Below, in pieces: positions 50,737 to 60,800 of a stretch of DNA of 64,000 bases. Both the position numbers and the translations under genes were made by a program. Each line of letters starts with the position of its first letter. The first letter of the stretch is position 1. This stretch comes from CAYXDO01 sp964463485 (GTDB taxonomy: Bacteria; Myxococcota; Kuafuiibacteriia; Kuafuiibacteriales; Kuafuiibacteriaceae), in assembly GCA_964463485.1 (NCBI GenBank), contig CAYXDO010000006.1:71513-135512 (forward strand). Direction: 5' to 3'. The notes beneath the pieces were generated by a model. The model saw only the letters and a program-made list of their open reading frames with translations. It ran no database searches and was not told the origin of the DNA.

Positions 50737-53205
50737 ATGATGATTTCACAAGTGCGCTCCATCGCATGGTGGCTCTCTTTGGCAGGATGTTTGGCAGGAT
50801 GCGCGTCAGACGTGAGCCTCGGCTTTCCAGGCTTCGAGCCCGGAGCTCGAGGTTTGATTCTGTTGACCCAGACCGAAGACGGCCAACGCGCGGAGGCATT
50901 GGATCCCAGAATGGACTCGGCATTGGCGCGTCTTACCGTCACGGACGCGAGCGGCTTCGCGATTTACGCGATGGTGTATCCGCATTCGCTGGAGAGTCTG
51001 TCGCTGGCGCCTGGGCCCCTTCCGCTAGATGAGTCCGGCCGGCTCCTCCCCGAACCCATGTCGAGCTGGGTCGTCACGGGCACGGATCGGGAATGGCATC
51101 CGCTCGAGGATCGGCCGCGCGAAACGAAAGGCGTGCGTGTGCAAGTCACTCCAGCCCACGACGGTGGAGTGCGTCAGGTCGAGGTCGGTACAGCGTTCGC
51201 GTGCGCGCTGCTCGGAGGTGGAGACGTCTCGTGCTGGGGCTCGAACCAAGCAGGCCGCCTTGGTCGAGACGAGCCAACGGCCTCCGCGTTGCCCTTGCGC
51301 GTGGAAGGCGTTCGCGGCGCAGTGGATCTGAGATCCAAGGGGGGCATGTCATGCGTGCGGCTCGAGTCCAGGGGCGCGGTCTGCTGGGGCAGCGGATACC
51401 TCGGCCGCGGCTCGAACCTCGACGGCGCCGTCCCTCGCCCGGTCACCGGGCTCTCGGATGTCGCCATACTCACCAACTCGGACGCCCACGGGTGCGCGCT
51501 CAGGACGAGCGGCGAAACCGACTGCTGGGGCCAAAACGGGAGTCGCGCGGTCGCAGTCGGCACAATCGAAGAAGTGCTCGAGCCTCAGAGAGTCGAAGTC
51601 AGGGCGGCCTCGGAGTTGGTGGTGGGCTCAGGCTACTCATGTACGATCACAGTCGACGGCTCGGTCTGGTGCTGGGGCATCTTCGGCGGACCCGTCCCCA
51701 CCGAGATCCCTGCGCTCGGAAAGGCCACTGAGCTGGTCGGGGGTTCGGCGCACATCTGCGCCCGCCGAGCCGATCGATCCCTTTGGTGCTTGGGCTCGAA
51801 CGACCGCGGACAAATCTCCGAATCCGGTCCGGCACAGATCGACACTCCGCTGGAGAGCGACCTGAGCGGGCGTCCCGGAAGGCTGCTCGCGAATGGGTAT
51901 GTGACTTGTCTCCTGGACGGCCCCAACTCGGCCTGTGTAGGCAGGAGCACTGGACTGCGGCTCGAGCACGAACCCTTGTCGGATCAGACATACCTGGCCC
52001 GAGTCAAATACGTCGGAGCGGGTGAGCAAGCCAACGCGTGTGTCGTGCTCCAAAACGACGACGTCGAGTGCTGGGGGCTTCGCACCCAAGGTGTCGTTGG
52101 AGGTTTGGTGGCCCTTCATCCCGAGCCGATCGACGCCCTCGAAATCGCCGACGCGACCTCAGTCACCGCGGGGCCGCTCTCCACCTGCGTCCGGCGACGT
52201 CGTCAACCGATGAGTTGCTTTGGGATCAACTCGTTCGAGGCCCTGCTGCGTGGAGCGGGACCCGCGATTTCGGTCCCGACTCCGGTCGCCTCCGACCTCG
52301 CCCAAATCACGATCAGCGACTCGGTCGCCTGCACCCGCACGGCCACACCCACCGGACAGGTGTCATGCTGGGGGAGTAACGCGCACGGCCAGCTGGGGAT
52401 CGGAACGCTCGGCGGGAGCTCCGAGGTGGCCACGCCGATCCCCGACCTCGCCGGAGCCGTCGACATCGGGGTGAACAACTTCGTCGCGTGCGCCGTGTCA
52501 TTGGATGGGCGTCTTCTTTGTTGGGGGTCCAACAATTATGGACAGCTCGGGATCGATCCCGACGAAACAATCTCGAGGCTCACACCGACGGAGGTCGCGC
52601 TCGCGGACGTCGTCGAAGCCGAAGTCGGCTTCGAACACACCTGCGCGATCGTCGGACCCGAGCGTGAGCTCTTCTGCTGGGGAGGTAACATCGACGGCCA
52701 GCTCGGCATCGGGCGGCTCGGCTCAGCCGTCTTTCCAGAATCCACCGGACTTCGAGACGTGGCTGAAGTCAGCACGGGCGGATATCACTCGTGCGCAAGG
52801 CTCGAAAGCGGGGAGGTTCTCTGCTTCGGAGCAAACGCCTTCGGGCAGATCGGGGACAATTCACGCCTCGATCGCCACTCCCCCACCCCGGTCGGAATCC
52901 ATGACGCCATCGCCATTGCCGCCGGTGAGTCTCACTCGTGCGCGGTCCGCGCAGGCGGTACGGTCGAGTGTTTCGGATCGAACGCGCAGGGCCAGCTGGG
53001 GATCGGCGCAACCGCGACCGTTCGGACGCCGACGCCCGTGCCGGGGATCGAAGACGCGATCGACGTCGCCGCGGGGCGCGAGCACACCTGCGTGGTTCGA
53101 AGATCCGGCACGGTGACTTGCTTTGGTTTCGACACCTGGGGTCAGCTCGGGATCGGGACGGACGTGATGGCACAGTCGCCGGAACCGATCTCCGGCCTTC
53201 AGTGA
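50737..53205 (+). CDS. RCC1-repeat lipoprotein
   Basis: An 822-residue protein. The signal WWLSLAGCLAGC carries a lipobox Cys. The mature part is a run of RCC1 (regulator of chromosome condensation) beta-propeller repeats with the core CxxxxxGxxxCWGxNxxGQLG, for example DVSCWGSNQAGRLG, LLCWGSNNYGQLGI and VECFGSNAQGQLGI. There are a dozen or more units. Many units carry a Cys pair that could form disulfides outside the cytoplasm. ATG 50737 was chosen to start at the signal peptide; ATG 50692 adds 15 residues. It is divergent from the MoxR/VWA operon. Confidence 0.85.
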   Translation: MMISQVRSIAWWLSLAGCLAGCASDVSLGFPGFEPGARGLILLTQTEDGQRAEALDPRMDSALARLTVTDASGFAIYAMVYPHSLESLSLAPGPLPLDESGRLLPEPMSSWVVTGTDREWHPLEDRPRETKGVRVQVTPAHDGGVRQVEVGTAFACALLGGGDVSCWGSNQAGRLGRDEPTASALPLRVEGVRGAVDLRSKGGMSCVRLESRGAVCWGSGYLGRGSNLDGAVPRPVTGLSDVAILTNSDAHGCALRTSGETDCWGQNGSRAVAVGTIEEVLEPQRVEVRAASELVVGSGYSCTITVDGSVWCWGIFGGPVPTEIPALGKATELVGGSAHICARRADRSLWCLGSNDRGQISESGPAQIDTPLESDLSGRPGRLLANGYVTCLLDGPNSACVGRSTGLRLEHEPLSDQTYLARVKYVGAGEQANACVVLQNDDVECWGLRTQGVVGGLVALHPEPIDALEIADATSVTAGPLSTCVRRRRQPMSCFGINSFEALLRGAGPAISVPTPVASDLAQITISDSVACTRTATPTGQVSCWGSNAHGQLGIGTLGGSSEVATPIPDLAGAVDIGVNNFVACAVSLDGRLLCWGSNNYGQLGIDPDETISRLTPTEVALADVVEAEVGFEHTCAIVGPERELFCWGGNIDGQLGIGRLGSAVFPESTGLRDVAEVSTGGYHSCARLESGEVLCFGANAFGQIGDNSRLDRHSPTPVGIHDAIAIAAGESHSCAVRAGGTVECFGSNAQGQLGIGATATVRTPTPVPGIEDAIDVAAGREHTCVVRRSGTVTCFGFDTWGQLGIGTDVMAQSPEPISGLQ

Positions 53206-53302
53206 GCCGAGTCTCGACCGGGCGACCAACTCGCCGGATAGGCTCACGACCATCCTCATCCTGCCTCAGGATCGGGCACGGGCGCGGGCACGGGCGCGGG
53301 CA

Positions 53303-53496
53303 CGGGCACGGGCACGGACGGGCACGGGCACGGCATTTTCGGGACCTCGGCGGCTGTCGAGGAGATCAACGACGGGCCGCCACGCGCGAACCACCTCATC
53401 GGTGAGTGAGACCCTGGCTCGCTAGCCAGCCAGTACCGTCGAAATCCGGCGGGGTCTGCGAAGACTTCGTGCCCGTGCCCGTCCGTGCCCGTGCCC
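53303..53496. repeat. Perfect 28-bp inverted repeat of GGGCAC units, 138-bp spacer
   Basis: Bases 53303-53330 (GGGCAC units around a central GGACGG) are exactly the reverse complement of 53469-53496. The left arm lies in a longer GGGCAC/GGGCGC microsatellite that starts near 53274. In RNA or single-strand DNA the arms would form a 28-bp GC stem. The spacer 53331-53468 contains no ORF that I can support. It lies downstream of the RCC1 gene and could also terminate transcription. Confidence 0.75.
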
Positions 53497-53571
53497 GATC
53501 CTAATCCTGCCTCACGATCCTAATCCTGCCTCACGATCCTAATCCTGCCCACGATCCTAATCCTGCCTCCA
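53497..53571. repeat. Tandem repeat of GATCCTAATCCTGCCTCAC, four copies
   Basis: Four adjacent copies of a 19-bp unit (the third is 18 bp, the fourth has a changed end), beginning directly at the right end of the 28-bp inverted repeat. A related single copy (ATCCTCATCCTGCCTCA) lies at about 53251-53267, next to the left microsatellite. The whole 53251-53571 block is therefore roughly mirror-like. Confidence 0.8.
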
Positions 53572-53702
53572 ACGTGATCACCTATGAGTGCTACCTATCC
53601 TGAGTTGCTCGCAGCGCCTTGTTCGACAGGTTCTCGTCCCGACGGGTCGGACGAGGCCTACCGGGGCTATGATTCCCAGGGCGGGCGTGGCAAGGTGGCG
53701 AC

Positions 53703-55289
53703 GTGAAGCGGAAGTCGCGTACATCGAAGACGAAGACGAGTCTCCTGAGCCCCTCGCAGTCAAAAGCTGTCGCTGATCTCATTGCAGCGCAGAAGTTTGG
53801 GGGCCTTTTCGTGATCTGGGCTCCTGCTGGCGTTGGAAAATCAGTCATGCTCAACGACCTGCGGGCAACTCGATTCCCCGACGCAGCGTTCATATCGAGC
53901 GGCGATTTTCTTCACGCCATGAGCAATACACATCCCTTGGCGCTCGAAGAAGCGTATGCAGACCTGCTCGAAAAGGCGATCGCGGGCCACGAGACGGTCC
54001 TGGTCGACGACTTACACTTGCTGAGCCGGCTTGCCTGTTGCCACCACTTCTACCCTCGACATCAGTACCTCGAGGGTCCGTTGACTGCGGTGATCGAGGA
54101 CGCCGAGCGCCGTGGGCGGATTGTGGTCTTCACGCACACGGGCGGAGCCCCCGATCCCATTGGGCGGCGCTGTTACTATTTTGGCTTCAAGTCCTTTCGC
54201 TCCGACGACTACGCACACCTGTTCCGAGCCCACCTCCCAGAGGCGCTCGCTTCACGAATCGAGGCCGACAAGGTTCATCGTTTTGCCCCCAATCTGAACG
54301 GACATCAAATTCGCGGAGCCTGCCGAGAGCTTGCGTCGGCCAAGACTCTCGATACCGAGAAATTCATCGAGTACCTTCGAGCCCGCCGCATGGCGAGCAA
54401 CGTAGACCTGAGCGAGGTGCAGGCAGTGGATTTGAGCTCGTTGAAAGGGCTCGACGATGTGGTCGAAAGTCTCGAAGCACATGTCGTGCTCCCGCTCGAG
54501 AACGACGCACTGGCCTCCGAACTCAAACTCAAGCCGAAGCGAGGAGTCCTGATCATTGGGCCTCCTGGAACGGGCAAGACGAGTATCGGCCGAGCGCTCG
54601 CGCATCGTCTCAAGAGCAAGTTCTTCCTGATCGATGGGACGTTCATCTCGGGCACGCGGGACTTCTATCGAGAGATTCAACAACTAGTCGAGGCGGCAAA
54701 GCGAAATGCGCCCTCGATCGTATTCATCGACGACAGTGATGTCATTTTTCAGGGTGCGCGAGACCAAGGGCTCTATCGCTATCTGTTGACTCTGCTCGAC
54801 GGAGTCGAAAGTGAGGGAGTCGGGCAGATCTCGGTCATGATGACGGCGATGGATATCGCAAATCTCCCTCCGGCTTTGATTCGTTCTGGTCGCATCGAGC
54901 TTTGGCTGGAGACGAGGCTACCCGACGAAGCTGCTCGAAAAGCCATTCTGGTCGACCTTTTCCGTTCCTGGCCCGCTGGAATCCCAGTTCCTGATTCCGA
55001 CGAATTGGTCGCGGCGACGGACGGACTCACGGGAGCCGACATCAAGGCGCTCGCGGAGGACGGAAAGATTCTCTTCGCGCACGACAAAGCTCGCGGGCGG
55101 CCGCTGAGGAGCAGCACGCAGTACGTGCTCAGTGCCATTCGATCAGTGCGCAGCAACAAAGAGAGATATGCTGCGGCCGAGGCCCGGGCGAAGACCAACA
55201 GTGCGTTTCCAGGAGGCATGAACGAGCTGCTCGCGGCGATGGGCTCCAACTTCGACTTCATGACCCCCGAGGATGAGGAGCCATCTTGA
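53703..55289 (+). CDS. Twin AAA+ ATPase, Cdc48/FtsH-like D2, degenerate D1
   Basis: A 528-residue protein with two AAA+ modules. The first (about 20-220) has P-loop APAGVGKS (40-47) and VLVDDLH (99-105) but little else of the AAA core. The second (about 245-470) is classical AAA: GPPGTGKTS (286-294), Walker B FIDDSD (341-346), and ALIRSGRIE, the analogue of RPGRFD. The usual catalytic Glu of FIDEID is Asp here, so hydrolysis may be weak. The ORF is visibly less GC-rich at third positions than its neighbours, and it sits in a region of remnants and repeats. No partner gene is intact, so the function is unknown. Confidence 0.75.
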   Translation: MKRKSRTSKTKTSLLSPSQSKAVADLIAAQKFGGLFVIWAPAGVGKSVMLNDLRATRFPDAAFISSGDFLHAMSNTHPLALEEAYADLLEKAIAGHETVLVDDLHLLSRLACCHHFYPRHQYLEGPLTAVIEDAERRGRIVVFTHTGGAPDPIGRRCYYFGFKSFRSDDYAHLFRAHLPEALASRIEADKVHRFAPNLNGHQIRGACRELASAKTLDTEKFIEYLRARRMASNVDLSEVQAVDLSSLKGLDDVVESLEAHVVLPLENDALASELKLKPKRGVLIIGPPGTGKTSIGRALAHRLKSKFFLIDGTFISGTRDFYREIQQLVEAAKRNAPSIVFIDDSDVIFQGARDQGLYRYLLTLLDGVESEGVGQISVMMTAMDIANLPPALIRSGRIELWLETRLPDEAARKAILVDLFRSWPAGIPVPDSDELVAATDGLTGADIKALAEDGKILFAHDKARGRPLRSSTQYVLSAIRSVRSNKERYAAAEARAKTNSAFPGGMNELLAAMGSNFDFMTPEDEEPS

Positions 55290-55299
55290 GCGCGACGAC

Positions 55300-55640
55300 C
55301 AACGCCTGAACGACTTCTCCAAACGGGACAACAGGGTCATCGGCGCGAGCATCCGGCATCGGTCCACGAAACCCAAACGCACTGACTGAACGATTCCGGC
55401 TCCCCTCCGAGAACGAGCTTGGCGTCCTCGATGAGTTGTGGACTGAGACTCTTCGAGAGCAAGAGTCGGCGACAAACCCAACTCTCGTGCCGCTCGAGGA
55501 GCTCGCCGATCTCCACCCACCTGGGTCAGCCCCCACCGGGGGCAGCGGGAGGTCGACCGGCACTTCGTACTTGCATGCAAGTCTCATGAATGCACGAGCC
55601 CCGTACTCGCCTGCGAAGTTGCGAATCCGATGAGTCCGGT
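55300..55640 (-). pseudogene. Remnant of a HTH (ParB/transposase-accessory-like) gene
   Basis: On the minus strand, GTG 55514-55516 opens a frame reading VEIGELLERHESWVCRRLLL, followed by a leucine-rich segment SKSLSPQLIEDAKL. This resembles the HTH of ParB-like proteins and of accessory proteins of some insertion sequences (the IAxLLGRxKSWVxRRLxL pattern). A plausible upstream part (FMRLACKYEVPVDLPLP) lies in a different frame, as does the downstream part. The gene appears broken by at least two frameshifts. It is decay, not a functional gene. Confidence 0.4.
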
Positions 55641-55701
55641 CACCCCGAGCCTGTCGAGGGGCCTTGCAAACCTGCCCTTCGACAAGCTCAGGGTGGCCGG
55701 A
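55635..55701. repeat. REP-like palindrome (CTTCGACAAGCTCAGGGTG type)
   Basis: The arms 55635-55662 and 55674-55701 are imperfect 28-bp inverted repeats around an 11-base loop; the right arm includes CCCTTCGACAAGCTCAGGGT. This is a very widespread bacterial REP-type palindrome. It lies immediately upstream of a transposase C-terminal remnant, as REP sequences often do with their RAYT transposases. Confidence 0.75.
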
Positions 55702-55702
55702 A

Positions 55703-56031
55703 CCAAGAGTGGAGATCAATCAAGGCCGGCGATCGCGATCGTGGCTTGGTGCCGCGAGTTCAAGCGATCCAACCGTCGCGCGTTTGCTCGCGTCCTCCGC
55801 AAAGCCGAGCCCGGCCTCGAGCCTCGGCGCGAGGACTTCATCGAGACCGAAATCCTCGAGCTCGCGCCGCTGCCGGCGGGCGTCGATGCCCAGGAGATCG
55901 AGCGCGAGGTCGCCGAAGAAGAGAAGAGACTCCGCGGAAAGAAGCCCCACGTCCTCGGCCGTGACGCCATCCTCGCGCAGCCCTTCGATGGCCAACCGAA
56001 GAAGACCGATCGGAGCTGGAGGCCGCTCTGA
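55703..56031 (+). pseudogene. C-terminal remnant, possibly of a REP-associated transposase
   Basis: An open frame of about 100 codons after the REP palindrome. It reads VAWCREFKRSNRRAFARVLR, later EIEREVAEEEKRLRGKK, and ends AILAQPFDGQPKKTDRS. The basic helix and the Pro/Arg-rich end resemble C-termini of long Y1-type transposases of the RAYT kind in myxobacteria. The HUH motif and catalytic Tyr are absent because the 5' part is missing. An ATG at 55630 lies in the palindrome itself and is not a credible start. Assignment is tentative. Confidence 0.4.
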
Positions 56032-56043
56032 CGGCTTGAATTT

Positions 56044-56247
56044 GGGGACGGTGCCCGGCAGCGCTCGGAATCGCGGGGCAGCGCTCGGAATCGCGGGCGG
56101 ACGGTGCTGCCGTTTTCGGACGGTGCCCCCTGCCGTTTTCGGACGGTGCCCGGCAGCGCTCGGAAGCCCGGCAGCGCTCGGAATCGCGGGGCAGCGCTCG
56201 GAATCGCGGGGCAGCGCTCGGAATCGCGGCAGCGCTCGGAATCGCGA
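56044..56247. repeat. Mosaic tandem repeat, GGCAGCGCTCGGAATCGCGG units
   Basis: About seven copies of a 20-bp unit, some in perfect head-to-tail order (56170, 56190, 56210), one at 56228 shortened by 2 bp, and one incomplete copy at 56152. They are interrupted by TGCCGTTTTCGGACGGTGCC units that recur three times. Read on the minus strand it encodes the RFRALP repeat, but with no start. It looks like slippage-driven expansion in a decayed gene. Confidence 0.8.
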
Positions 56248-56443
56248 GTCAACCGACTCAGCCGAGCCGCCTCCTGAAACGCACGGACGCCATTTCCACA
56301 CCTCGCCTACCCATACCGCTGGACATATTCCGGCCGAGCGTCGGCCGCCTGAACGAAAGGGATCGCAATCTCGCCGAGGTGATCTAGGTCTAGGCCGAAA
56401 CGAGGCGTGCACACTGAGCTTGCAGCGTGCCACTCCATCCCCT

Positions 56444-57879
56444 TCAATCCGGAGGTCGACGTTGGCGCTTGCGACCGCTCGAGCTCAGCCACACGAGCAG
56501 GAGTGCGACTACACCAACCCCTCCCGTGCTCGACAGGCTTCCGCAAGTGCATCCACAGGGAGGAGGTGGTCCAACCCGATGTCGAAGTAGGAGTTGAGTA
56601 TGAAGTGGCCCCATTCGTGAACCGGCGTCTCGGCTCGGGAGAAAGTGCCGTTCCACGGGTTGAGGATGATGTTGCCGGTGACTTGGTTGTACCTTCCATT
56701 CAGATTCGGCAGCCAAAAGGACTCGCTGCTTCTGACATCGACGCCTAGCGCCGTGCTCGGAAACCGTTGCTGATTCGGGAAGGGGCCCGTCACCGCCGGA
56801 GGGACCCACCGCCAAGCGAACAGACCCACGTCTGGCTCCGTCAGGGCATGAGTTGCGGCGGTCACGATCTGATAGTGCGCATTCTGGACGTCGAACATCG
56901 CGTTGCCGAGAGCTCGTAGCCCCAGCGATTGCGTGCAACTCTCGTTGAGAAGCTCCAACGGGTAGTCCCCGTCGAGACCGGTGCTCGGAAATGGGAACGT
57001 CGAGAAGCTCGGAGAAAGGCTGGGTGCCCCTCGATGGTTGACGGAATAGCGATAGTCGCAACGGGACGAGCTCACGATCTTCTGCTCGATGAGCGTCGGA
57101 AGATCCTCGGTGAGCGGGGTGCCAAAACATCGGAATCCTGGCGAACAGCAGAGGGGGCGCGGCGTGACGCCCAAGGGGGGGCAGACGATCGGTTGTACGC
57201 CAGAATAGGGAAAATCGAACTCGCCCTCGTTGGTGAACCGAAACCACTGCTGGGGGGCGATGGCCGTCTTCGACCCGCGGCGCTGGGCGCGGATCGCGAT
57301 GGTTCGCGTAACGTAGTCGAAATCGGGCAGAGTATCCTCTTCGAACGCCGGCAGGCTCTCGAGCAACCCACCCGTGACTGCGTCATAGACGTAGAAATAC
57401 TCCGAGCAGTAGAGCAGGCGCACGAGCCGGCCTCGCCGGACGTCGAAGATGGGTTCTCCGCCGTTCAGCTTCCGATGGGTTTGAATCGCGGTATCGAACT
57501 CAGGGCAGCGTGTCTGGAGATCCGCGACGAGCTGGGATGGGTCGGCGAGCCCCTCGGCGAGCTGGGCGTCGATCAGTGCCGTCGGCTTCGACGCTGGAAC
57601 CGGCCGGCCTTCGATCGTCGTCAGCGCGAGGTCCGTGAACCGCGCCGAAGTCCGCCCCGTGACGATCGTGTAGCCGCGATGCGTTTGAGAGAAGTGCAAG
57701 GTCATGGTCGGCGGGAGCACATCCGGATCCGTGTCGCCCGCGCTGAGGTTCGGCTCGAACCACATCGCGTGGGTTGAAGTCAGTGTGAGCTCAGGAAACT
57801 CGGAGAGCGCCCCCACGCCGAGCTCGCGACGCAGCCGCATCAACTGGGAGGCCGCGACCGACTCGAGCGCACTTCGATC
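56444..57879 (-). pseudogene. Broken HExxH metallopeptidase with out-of-frame MYXO-CTERM-like tail
   Basis: The open frame starts after the TAG of the upstream gene, with the first ATG at 57840, and runs to a stop at 56509-56511. It encodes about 440 residues of an exported metallopeptidase: VHEWGHFILN with an HExxH zinc motif, and Cys/Pro-rich segments such as PLCCSPGFRCFG. It ends 30 residues after HEWGH, before a third zinc ligand could appear. Just past that point, in another frame (56444 to about 56560), lies PPPPCGCTCGSL then GGVGVVALLLVWL and a RKRQRR end, resembling a MYXO-CTERM sorting tail. An out-of-frame deletion of the middle region is the simplest explanation. There is no signal peptide. 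Confidence 0.65.
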
Positions 57880-60800
57880 CTAGGTCGCGGCGGTCGGCGC
57901 GTTCGCAAGGAACCTGATGCGCCTGAGCTCATCCATCCTGCGCCCATGGGGCGAGTGAGTCCTGAAGTCGAAGGCCGTGTCTCCGTTGCGCGTCAGGGTC
58001 ACCACACGACCTTTGTCGCTCAGATCCATACGCGCGCTGAAACCATTGGGCGTCGTGACGTTGACCTGCTTCCCTTGCAGGTCCTTGACGAACGTCGTGG
58101 CGTCGCCGTCGAGGCTCGCCGTCAACTCACCCGTGGGTCTGTACTCGAACGAACGAAGCTCAGTCCCGGAAGGCGTGCCGAGTGTCCGCAGATGGCGTCC
58201 TGCCCCGTCGAAGACGAGCTGTCCCACGCCGTCGGCGGCGGGCAGCGCGATGGGTGCCTCGAAGCGGAAGCTCGGCCAGGCGGGCGCAATCCGCCGAACG
58301 CGGTGAGCCCCTCGTTCCGCGACGAAGAGGGTGTCGTCGTCGTCGTTCGCGACCCAGATTCCGCTCGGTTCCACGAGGAGCGCCGCGCGCGCGGGGCCGT
58401 CTCCGCCCACGACATCTGGGCCGCCCGCGATCGTGGTCACGAGGCCGCTGGGTGCGACTTTCCGGATGGCGTTGTTGCCTGTATCCGCCACGTAGACGGA
58501 TCCATCTCGCGCGACCGCGACCGATTCGGGCGTCGAGAAGGTCGCCAGTCTCGCGTCAGCACCGTCACCTGAGTATCCAGCGACGCCCGTGCCCGCGATC
58601 GTCTCGATGTTGCCATCGACGCTCACTCGACGAATGCAATGGTTGTAGGTGTCGGCGATGAACACGTTGCCCACGGTGTCCGCGGCGACGCCGCGCGGGA
58701 ACGAGAGCGCCGCCTCGAGCGCTGAGCCGCCGTCGCCAGAGTATCCCGGCACGCCAGCCCCCGCGATCGTCGTGATCGTGCCGCCTGGATCGATTCTCCG
58801 GACTCGGTCGTGTGCGCTGTCGGCCACGAGCACGCTCCCATCGGGGGCCACGGCCAGCCCGCCTGGAATCTGGAGCCGCGCCTCGGTTGCGAGCTGGCCG
58901 TCCCCCAAGTCATCCGCGGGCACTCCACCGCCGGCGAAGACGCGCGACGTCCCACTCATGAGTTGGAGGATGACGTTCAGCTCCGAGTCGGAGGCGAAGA
59001 CCGAGGCCGCCCCGGCGGCCACGCCTTCAGGCCACGCGAGCTCGGTGCTGCCGTCGAAGGGTGCGAGCTCCACGTCGTCGAACCCAACTTCGTCCCCCGT
59101 CCCGGTCGCGCTCCCCAGCAGCCGAACCCTCGCCTTGCGAGCACCCGCGGGGGGCACACGAATGTCCTCCACGAACTGCCAGAACTGCTCCGGCGCCAAC
59201 CCTCCGCTATCGAACACGTCGAGCACCGTGCCGTCCTCAGCGTGGTACTCTACCGCCACGCGGGCCGATCCGGCGGGCGCCCATGCGAAGGCTTGGAACC
59301 GAAACAGAGCGATCCCCGCGTCGATCCGAGGGGCAAATCGCTCCAGGTTCACGTCCTGAGCGAGCTCCGCGTCGACCGAAGTCGTCGCGAAGTAGGCGAT
59401 TCCGTGCGGGGCTCCGGGCTCGAGGCTGGCTCTCCAAGTTCCGGCGACTTCGAGCCATCCGGGAAGATCAGCGATCGATGCCGCAAACTCGGCGCTCCCG
59501 TTCGACAACTGATTCAATGAGGAGATTGTCGTGATCGTGCCTTGGGGATCGACTTTTCTGATTTGCGCGTTGCCTCGGTCCGCGATGAGTACCGAGCCGT
59601 CTTCCATGGAGGACACGGCAACGGGTCCGCTCAGCTCGGCCAGAACGCCAGGACCGCCATCTCCCGAGTAGCCCGGAACGCCCGTGCCGGCCACCGTCGA
59701 GATGACGGGATCCAGCTCCGACGCGGCCCGTGACTGCCCATCACCCTGGTGGATGATGCGTGCACCCGGGTCGTACGCGTGGTGGAAGAAATATGACCAA
59801 CCTCCGAGGCCGACCGCCCGCTGGTCCCAACCTCCGACCTGCACCCGGTACTCACGCGCCAACTCGAAGGCCCCATCGCTGGCGGTCTGCTGAACGAAGG
59901 TTCCCCCTCCGAGCGGGAGGCCGAACGCCGCCGTCGTTTCGAGCGAAGACCACTGACTCATCGCAGGATAGCGATATCTGACGCTGACATGGGCAGGCTG
60001 CGCGCCTTGCAGCAGGCGGCCGAAAGCGTCCTTGCCGTCCCAACCCACGGCGGCAGTCAGATTCGCTCCCGCCGCAAGCTCCCGCACGAGCCGGCGTCCC
60101 GCAACCTCGACCTCGACCTTGATGGACTCGAGCCCGGAAGGGACCGACCCGAGCGTGAGGGGTACAGAGATTTCGTTCGGGAGGCGGTCCGCCAGTACCC
60201 GGTCGCTGCGATGCACGAGTGCATTGTCCGTGTTTGGCTCGAGTGGGACCGTTCGGGTCAACAAGTCTTCGACCGATGGACGCGGTACCTGGATCCCGAA
60301 CCCAGCAGGTGGACCAGCGTCTAAACGCGCGCCGACCACACCGTCAAAGGCATAGGTCGAAAAGTGAGTCACCTCCGCACGCAGCAAACTCGTGCCGGCC
60401 GGGTAGAGCTGCGCGAGCGCCTGTCGCTCGTCCGTGCCGATGCCCAGGGCGAGGAGCCCGTCGTCGGTCTCCGCCATCCCATCGCCATCGATGTCCAGCG
60501 ACGCCTGACTCAGCGAACCGGGGCCAAGGACTCGGACGACGCGGCAGGGTCGAGTCGAGCGCCAGACGCCAGCGGAGTGATCGTAGGAAGCCGCCGGTAC
60601 CAGCGTGCCCACGGGCGCCCCGAGCGTGTTCTCCACCCAAAACGGAACGGGCTCGGATAGCACGATGGGGTCGGAGACTCCATCGCTGGCGATTTCCACG
60701 ACGTACCGTCCTTTGACGCCCGGCGGCAGCGTTGCAGGCAGCGAGTGGGGCCCAAGGTCTACTCGAGAGTATTCGGTGATGCGGAGCTGCAAGGTCCCGA

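Noticed and set aside
53273..53571. CRISPR-like appearance of repeated units
   Set aside because: Units are tandem without unique spacers of constant size, and no cas genes are near.
56307..56443. A coding-like minus-strand piece (FGLDLDHLGEIAIPFVQA)
   Set aside because: Reads plausibly but has no start and is cut by the tandem repeats; could be another remnant, not enough to call.
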